A DNA stretch of 10,772 bases from Alphaproteobacteria bacterium (GTDB lineage Bacteria; Pseudomonadota; Alphaproteobacteria; SMXP01): assembly GCA_028280675.1 (NCBI GenBank), contig JANQLI010000135.1:1-10772 (forward strand), written 5' to 3'. Made by a program: the position numbers and the translations under genes. Within the stretch, counting starts at the first letter, position 1. Each line of letters opens with the position of its first letter. Of this stretch, positions 6,849 through 10,772 are shown one piece after another. The notes below the pieces were generated by a model. The model was not told the DNA's origin and ran no database searches. It was given only the letters and a program-made list of their open reading frames with translations.

Positions 6849-8256
6849 GCCTATTATTTTCCTTGACAAACAGCACGATCGCGAGCGCCAACATAAAGGG
6901 CACAAAGCGTTCAAAGATCGCTTGCGGGGCTTGCGGGAAGAAATTGAAATAGACGGTCAGGCTAAACCCTAAGACCATCGCGCATAATGTGGCGAGGGGT
7001 TTTGTCGGCACGTTAAAGGCGCGGGCAATAATAATGGGTCCGAAGGCCGCACCCAAAGCAGACCACGCGAAGGTCACACGCGAGAAAATGTCTGATGGCA
7101 ATTGCAGCGTGATCCAGACCGATATAGCGCACAGCAGTGTAATGACAACGCGCGACACCATGATCGGCGAGACCCCGAAGCGTTTCTCAAAGCCAAGATC
7201 GTGTGACACCGCTGACGCCGCCACGAGAAGCTGACTGTCTGCTGTTGACATAATGGCCGATAGCACGGCGGCGGTCACAATGCCTGCGATCACGGTGGGA
7301 AGGAGTGCGGTTGTTAAGCCAAAGAACGCCATTTCAGGATTGCTGACGTTCTCAAGCAAGACGTGCCCACAGAGACCGAGAATAAACATGGCGCTAAAGA
7401 TGAGCGAGAACCAGATCGTGGCGATCCACCGCCCTTGCCGGAGCGCTTTTTCATCTTTGAGCGCCATAAAGCGTGTCAGCAGTTGTGGCTGGCCATAGGC
7501 GCCAAAGGCCAGCCATAACACGCCGACAATGTACCCAAGAAATAACAGCGCCGTATTCTCTCCTGTCAGGGACAATTGTTGCGATGTGATCAGGCCGTCG
7601 AGACTCGCAAACAAGTTCGATGGGCCGCCGACCGCAATCAACGCCGCGATGGGCAAGAGGATCGACACCACCATCATGAGCAGGCCTTGTAAGGTGTCGG
7701 TGACGCTCACCGCCCAAAATCCGCCAAGCAATGTGTAGATCAGAATGATAGTGGCGCCGAGGATGACACTGTTCTCAAGAGAAAGGCCAAAACTGTCGGC
7801 GAAGGTGTTTCCCGATGCGGCAAATTGTGCGGCCACATAAAACGCAAAACTCACAACGATAAAAACTGAGGCAAGAATGACAATCGCCGCGCGCACCGGG
7901 CCGTCCGTTTCACCGGCAATGAGATCTGTTGTGGTGAGATAATTTTTGTCGCGGGAGAGGTCCATCAATTTCGGCGCGATCCATTTCCATGACGAATAAT
8001 GTCCAAACACAATGCCGGGAATGAACCAGATGGCCGACACACCGACCGTATAGACCATGCCTGAGAACCCAAGCAGCACCCATGCGGACGATGAACTGGC
8101 GGCATAGCTGACAGAGGCGACGATGGGTCCAAGGCCGCGTCCGCCGAGGAAGAAATCATCATTGTCTTTTGTCCGCTTGCTCGCCCAAAACCCAATCCCG
8201 ACAAGGATGGCTTTGTAAAGCACGAGGGTGATCAAAATAATGGTTTCGCGGTCCAC
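6835..8256 (-). CDS. Sodium/solute symporter, PutP-like (SSF family)
   Basis: A 473-residue inner-membrane transporter of the solute:sodium symporter family with about 13 membrane segments, close in length and numbering to E. coli PutP (502). Matching blocks are DFFLGGRGLGP (34-44), Y140, the run AVSVTDTLQ with D187, GQPQLLTRFMA (255-265), S337-T338 in AIMSTADSQLL (PutP S340/T341, sodium site), and AWSALGAAFGP (398-408). One key residue differs: PutP Asp55, which helps bind sodium, is Ser55 here (AASSSSAW, 52-59), while Ser57 is kept. The substrate could be proline or another amino or organic acid; the aminotransferase just upstream hints at an amino acid. The start is GTG 8256, preceded at 8 bases by GGAGGA. 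It is probably co-transcribed with the aminotransferase (66-base gap) and the restriction enzyme (14-base overlap). Confidence 0.9.
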   Translation of the reverse strand: MDRETIILITLVLYKAILVGIGFWASKRTKDNDDFFLGGRGLGPIVASVSYAASSSSAWVLLGFSGMVYTVGVSAIWFIPGIVFGHYSSWKWIAPKLMDLSRDKNYLTTTDLIAGETDGPVRAAIVILASVFIVVSFAFYVAAQFAASGNTFADSFGLSLENSVILGATIILIYTLLGGFWAVSVTDTLQGLLMMVVSILLPIAALIAVGGPSNLFASLDGLITSQQLSLTGENTALLFLGYIVGVLWLAFGAYGQPQLLTRFMALKDEKALRQGRWIATIWFSLIFSAMFILGLCGHVLLENVSNPEMAFFGLTTALLPTVIAGIVTAAVLSAIMSTADSQLLVAASAVSHDLGFEKRFGVSPIMVSRVVITLLCAISVWITLQLPSDIFSRVTFAWSALGAAFGPIIIARAFNVPTKPLATLCAMVLGFSLTVYFNFFPQAPQAIFERFVPFMLALAIVLFVKENNRHGAQ

Positions 8257-8264
8257 CTGGCTTG

Positions 8265-8270
8265 TCCTCC
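8265..8270 (-). promoter_or_regulatory. Strong ribosome binding site for the GTG-started symporter
   Basis: GGAGGA on the minus strand lies 8 bases before the GTG at 8256. It decides the start: there is no ATG close by, and the resulting N-terminus (MDRETIILITLVLYKAILVG) aligns residue for residue with PutP numbering. Confidence 0.75.
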
Positions 8271-8322
8271 GAAAGGCGAGATGACCCGAAAAGTGACCGA
8301 TTTACGACCGTTTTGCAATGGC

Positions 8323-9534
8323 TTATGCGGTGTATGCGTCTTGATATGCGGCTTGGGCCGCCGCAAGGGCTTTGCCGGGTGTGATCGGTGCTTGCATGGC
8401 CGCAAGTGTGGTTTCAAGGGCGCTCAAGCAGAGCGTAATATTTTCAAAACGCGCGCTGTGCCCCATCACACCGATGCGCCAAATTTTACCTGTTAAAGGC
8501 CCGAGACCTGCGCCGATCTCTAGGTTAAAGTCTTGTAACAAACGCGTCCGCACGTCTGCGTCTTGCACGCCATCGGGAATCAGAATGCTGTTCAGTTGGG
8601 GAAGGCGGTGCTCTTCCGCAACAAGAAACTGTAGGCCCATGGCGTCGAGTCCGGCCTTGAGCACGTTATGCATTTTTGTATGCCGCGCGATGGCATTGTC
8701 TAAGCCTTCTTCATGCAGCATGACGAGGCTTTCATGCAGTCCGTAGAGGGCGTTGATGGGCGCTGTGTGATGGTATGCCCGCGTTTTTTTATTCTTGTTT
8801 TTGTTTTTGGCGTCACCCTCCCAATAACCAAGCAGAAGGTTGAGATCGAGAAACCAGCTCTGGACTTTTGTTTTCCGTGTGCGGACTTTCTCAATGGCTT
8901 GGGCGCTAAAAGTCACAGGCGACAAGCCGGGGGTGCAGGACAAGCATTTCTGTGTCCCGCTATACACGGCGTCTGCGCCCCAGGCGTCCACGTCGACGGG
9001 ACTGCCGCCAAGGGACGTCACGGCATCGACGATGGACAGCATATGATGCGCGCGGGCGAGGGCGCAAAGAGCGGCGGCGTTGGCCCTCACGCCGGTGGAT
9101 GTTTCCGCATGCACAAACGCGAGGATCTTTGCGTCCTGATTTTGACGGCAAATGTCGTCAACCTGTTCAACATCAATCGGCGCGCCCCACTCGCATGCCA
9201 CCACAATCGGCACACCGCCACAGCGTTCGACATTCTCTTGCATGCGTCCGCCAAAGGCGCCGTTCTGACAGATGATCACCTTGTCGCCGGGCTCCACCAA
9301 ATTGACAAAACAGATTTCCATCCCAGCTGAGCCCGGCGCAGACACCGGAAAGGTCAGGGCGTTTTTGGTGCGAAAAACAGCCCGCAATCCCTCTTTCACC
9401 TCGTCCATCATGGCGATGAAAGCAGGGTCCAGATGACCGATCGCCGGGCGGCTCATGGCCTCACGGATGCGCAGATGGATGTCCGATGGTCCTGGCCCCA
9501 TAAGCGTGCGCAACGGTGGATGAAAAGAGTCCAT
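8323..9534 (-). CDS. Class V aminotransferase, serine/alanine-glyoxylate type
   Basis: A 403-residue PLP-dependent enzyme of the AGXT / serine-glyoxylate aminotransferase group. Visible marks: LMGPGPS (11-17), SAPGSAGME (65-73, phosphate-binding loop), VDAVTSLGG (169-177, Asp170 pairs with the PLP nitrogen), Lys196 in SGTQKCL (Schiff base), YHHTAPI (254-260, the two-subunit active-site segment) and Arg353 in WRIGVMGHSA (substrate carboxylate). It should move an amino group from serine or alanine to glyoxylate in the cytosol; which donor is not readable. Between the small-loop residues and YHHTAP there is an unusual Lys-Asn repeat (243-250). Start ATG 9534, with AAGGGA 9 bases upstream; a TTG at 9540 would add two residues. 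The 98-base gap upstream carries repeats that may be control sites. The PutP-like symporter follows at 66 bases. Confidence 0.9.
   Translation of the reverse strand: MDSFHPPLRTLMGPGPSDIHLRIREAMSRPAIGHLDPAFIAMMDEVKEGLRAVFRTKNALTFPVSAPGSAGMEICFVNLVEPGDKVIICQNGAFGGRMQENVERCGGVPIVVACEWGAPIDVEQVDDICRQNQDAKILAFVHAETSTGVRANAAALCALARAHHMLSIVDAVTSLGGSPVDVDAWGADAVYSGTQKCLSCTPGLSPVTFSAQAIEKVRTRKTKVQSWFLDLNLLLGYWEGDAKNKNKNKKTRAYHHTAPINALYGLHESLVMLHEEGLDNAIARHTKMHNVLKAGLDAMGLQFLVAEEHRLPQLNSILIPDGVQDADVRTRLLQDFNLEIGAGLGPLTGKIWRIGVMGHSARFENITLCLSALETTLAAMQAPITPGKALAAAQAAYQDAYTA
8785..8808 (-). repeat. Six-base tandem repeat coding Lys-Asn inside the aminotransferase
   Basis: On the minus strand AAAAAC occurs twice, followed by AAGAAT and AAAAAA, giving the residues KNKNKNKK (243-250). 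It keeps the frame. The A-rich tract stands out from the GC-rich gene around it and looks like replication slippage. As I recall the family, the stretch between the W-G/E-G residues and YHHT is normally several residues shorter. Confidence 0.75.
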
Positions 9535-9567
9535 TCCCAATGATCCCTTATGTGGGGTGACGCTGAC

Positions 9568-9591
9568 AACGCCTTACCCCGAACGCCTTAC
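9568..9591. repeat. Tandem 10-base direct repeat upstream of the aminotransferase
   Basis: AACGCCTTAC occurs at 9568-9577 and again at 9582-9591 (minus-strand reading GTAAGGCGTT), a period of 14 bases. The near copy lies 34 bases before the aminotransferase ATG, so it is placed like a regulator site at or beside the promoter. No clear -35/-10 pair was identified. Confidence 0.5.
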
Positions 9592-9612
9592 ATAAGACAG
9601 ATTGGTGTTGCA

Positions 9613-9626
9613 AGGGTGATCACCCT
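9613..9626. repeat. 14-base perfect palindrome, possible operator
   Basis: AGGGTGATCACCCT is fully self-complementary with no spacer. It sits 7 bases beyond the stop of the NTF2-like gene and about 80 bases upstream of the aminotransferase start. With no T run next to it, a terminator is unlikely; a dimeric-regulator operator is more plausible, but this is inference. Confidence 0.45.
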
Positions 9627-9632
9627 GCCGGA

Positions 9633-10247
9633 TTACTCAAGCCCGAAGTCTTCTTTTTTCGGGTTGCGGTTAAAGCGCGCGCGAAATTCCGGTGTCGCCA
9701 TGGCCTCATAAAGGTCTTCAATATAGGCCAAGGCTGAGATTGGAGATTCCGCGTAATACACCATTTTCCATCCCTCATCGGTTTTGCGCATGATTCCTGT
9801 CGCGCGCAGGTGTTCGCCGACGGGAGGGCGGCTGCCGAGTTTAAATTCGGCCCATACAAACCACGTTGCAACGGCAAGATCATCGGACAAAGATTTCACC
9901 CTGATATTTGAGGGTGTGTAATCCATCGCTTGAACCAATTTATCACGTGCAGGTGTGTGAAAGTACCACTCAAAACCTTGCCATCCGATCACCCAGTCCG
10001 ACATTTCTTCGGCAAGATACATCGGGGAGGGGTCATTTTTATCGAACAGCGCATCAGGTTGCGGATCTTCAAGGTCGGTGAAATACGCTCCGAACTTGCG
10101 CACGACTTCGGCGACCTCTTCATAGACTTCAGCGGTTGAGAGAGTGGCCTCTGCGTCTGCTGAATTGCGCGGCGCGTCATGCCCGGCTGCGAAGGCTTCC
10201 GCGCTTAAAGCAAAGATGCTGATGATTGCGTATATAAGTCCTCTCAT
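9633..10247 (-). CDS. Exported NTF2-like (SnoaL / ketosteroid-isomerase fold) protein
   Basis: A 204-residue protein with a clear signal peptide: MRG, a hydrophobic core LIYAIISIFALSAEA, and probable cleavage near Ala20 before AGHD. It should act in the periplasm or outside the cell. The mature part resembles the NTF2-like / SnoaL fold: helices at 38-60 and 76-110, then strands around 114-168 (NIRVKSLSDDLAVATWFVWAEFK, broken here by position: 114-136; GEHLRATGIMRK at 144-155; WKMVYYAESP at 160-169). The usual DUF4440-style line 'x-R-x-T-G-I-x-R-K-x-x-x-G-W-K-M-V-Y-Y' is recognisable. No catalytic residues can be assigned and the ligand is unknown. Start ATG 10247, with GGAGAG about 6 bases upstream. 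It is divergent from the YegP-like gene and lies 98 bases upstream of the aminotransferase on the same strand, so joint transcription is possible. Confidence 0.7.
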   Translation of the reverse strand: MRGLIYAIISIFALSAEAFAAGHDAPRNSADAEATLSTAEVYEEVAEVVRKFGAYFTDLEDPQPDALFDKNDPSPMYLAEEMSDWVIGWQGFEWYFHTPARDKLVQAMDYTPSNIRVKSLSDDLAVATWFVWAEFKLGSRPPVGEHLRATGIMRKTDEGWKMVYYAESPISALAYIEDLYEAMATPEFRARFNRNPKKEDFGLE

Positions 10248-10342
10248 TGCTGCTCTCCATCTTTATATAATTGGTCAAAGATAGAGTTTAGTTGGGACGC
10301 GTCAGCGGCCAAATGCTTCTGGCTCTGACATCCATTCTTGCC

Positions 10343-10367
10343 TGTGACGCGGGTCTTGTGACGCGGG
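10343..10367. repeat. Tandem 11-base direct repeat in the divergent promoter region
   Basis: TGTGACGCGGG occurs at 10343-10353 and 10357-10367, a period of 14 bases. It lies in the 180-base gap between the divergent NTF2-like and YegP-like genes, directly upstream of a TATAAT box. It is placed like an activator or repressor site; the identity of the regulator is unknown. Confidence 0.55.
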
Positions 10368-10383
10368 GCACCTTGGATGCATC

Positions 10384-10389
10384 TATAAT
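10384..10389 (+). promoter_or_regulatory. Candidate -10 box (TATAAT) for the YegP-like gene
   Basis: A perfect TATAAT lies 38 bases before the ATG at 10428. No consensus -35 is found at 16-18 bases; the position is instead taken up by the GC-rich end of the direct repeat. This would fit a promoter that depends on an activator, or the match may be chance. Confidence 0.4.
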
Positions 10390-10427
10390 CATGCTATTCT
10401 CAGGCGGCAGTGAAAACGGGGGCGATC

Positions 10428-10709
10428 ATGCGCTTACTTATCTTTATCTATTTCTTGATGTCGGTTGCGATGCTCTCGTTTGCGGGGGTTGGGGGATGGC
10501 TGCAAGGCGGAACGGAAGACCTCCGCCAGGGACGGTTTGAACTCTATACGGGCCGGGATGGCGATATTTGGTGGCGTCTGAAATCCCCCAATGGTCAAGT
10601 GATCGCAAGCGGTGAAGGCTATCGGGATAGGGCCTCAGCACGGAAAGGCATTGCGGCCATTCGGCGTTATGCCCATGACGCAAAACTTGAGGAAATTGAG
10701 GTGAAATAA
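10428..10709 (+). CDS. YegP-like (DUF1508) protein with N-terminal membrane anchor
   Basis: A 93-residue protein. Residues 1-24 form a hydrophobic helix (MRLLIFIYFLMSVAMLSFAG), either an anchor or an uncleaved signal. Residues 36-90 are one YegP/DUF1508 module: RFELYTGRDGDIWWRLKSPN, then GQVIASGEGY, ASARKGIAAIRR and a final strand. E. coli YegP has two such modules, no membrane segment and an unknown role. Here there is one module, apparently on the outer face of the inner membrane. The charged module and the order of F-E-L-Y, W-x-R-L-K-x-x-N-G and S-x-E-G-Y make the family call safe, while the function stays unknown. Start ATG 10428, with GGGGG 5 bases before; a GTG at 10410 would add six residues ahead of the hydrophobic core. 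Confidence 0.75.
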   Translation: MRLLIFIYFLMSVAMLSFAGVGGWLQGGTEDLRQGRFELYTGRDGDIWWRLKSPNGQVIASGEGYRDRASARKGIAAIRRYAHDAKLEEIEVK

Positions 10710-10772
10710 TCCCCAAGGTGTGAGGATTTTAGCGCCATGTTGTGGCCCTAAAAAAAATGTAAAAAGGGCACA

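Noticed and set aside
8713..9330. 205-codon plus-strand frame antisense to the aminotransferase
   Set aside because: It lies wholly within a gene with clear PLP-binding and catalytic motifs; the frame's product shows no domain.
10714..10772. Possible hairpin with A/T run at the right edge (around GGCCCT and AGGGCA)
   Set aside because: The stem is short and imperfect with a long A-rich loop, and the window ends before it can be judged.

Overview
The window reads as chromosomal DNA of an alphaproteobacterium, probably free-living or marine. This is inferred from a background of roughly 55-58% GC by eye, AGGA/GGAGG-type ribosome binding sites, compact gene packing and protein styles common in that class. 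I could not run a search, so the taxonomy is tentative. No RNA genes, insertion sequences, CRISPR arrays or phage genes were seen.

Left part (1-1766). The window opens inside a minus-strand metallo-beta-lactamase-fold hydrolase, of which only the first 93 residues are present. It is divergent from an AhpD-like peroxidase-related enzyme (394-978). Next is a small four-helix membrane protein on the minus strand (1072-1467) whose DNA is only about one third GC, a clear compositional island. A stretch of about 280 bases follows with no convincing gene.

Centre (1767-6848). A 704-residue plus-strand protein joins a complete 12-helix MFS transporter to a complete short-chain dehydrogenase of the chlorophyll b reductase (NOL/NYC1) type. 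It converges, across a short hairpin, on a 974-residue minus-strand enzyme of the MmeI family (type IIL). That enzyme holds endonuclease, DNA methyltransferase and target-recognition functions in one chain and has an intact D-X9-E-X-K nuclease motif. Its middle third, covering the second half of the methyltransferase and most of the target-recognition region, is clearly poorer in GC than both ends, as if the specificity part had been exchanged.

Right part (6835-10709). The restriction-modification gene overlaps by 14 bases the end of a PutP-like sodium/solute symporter. The symporter lies 66 bases behind a class V (serine/alanine-glyoxylate type) aminotransferase, so aminotransferase, symporter and restriction enzyme look like one minus-strand transcription unit. 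Upstream are a secreted NTF2-like protein (minus strand) and, divergent from it, a membrane-anchored YegP/DUF1508 protein. Two of the intergenic gaps carry 10-11 base tandem direct repeats with the same 14-base period, which may be regulator sites.

How the genes work together: the aminotransferase and symporter plausibly serve amino-acid or glyoxylate metabolism, with import of a substrate. The MmeI-type enzyme is a self-contained defence system that appears to borrow their transcription. The strongest candidate for something undescribed is the transporter-reductase fusion. I did not find a convincing new multi-gene system.
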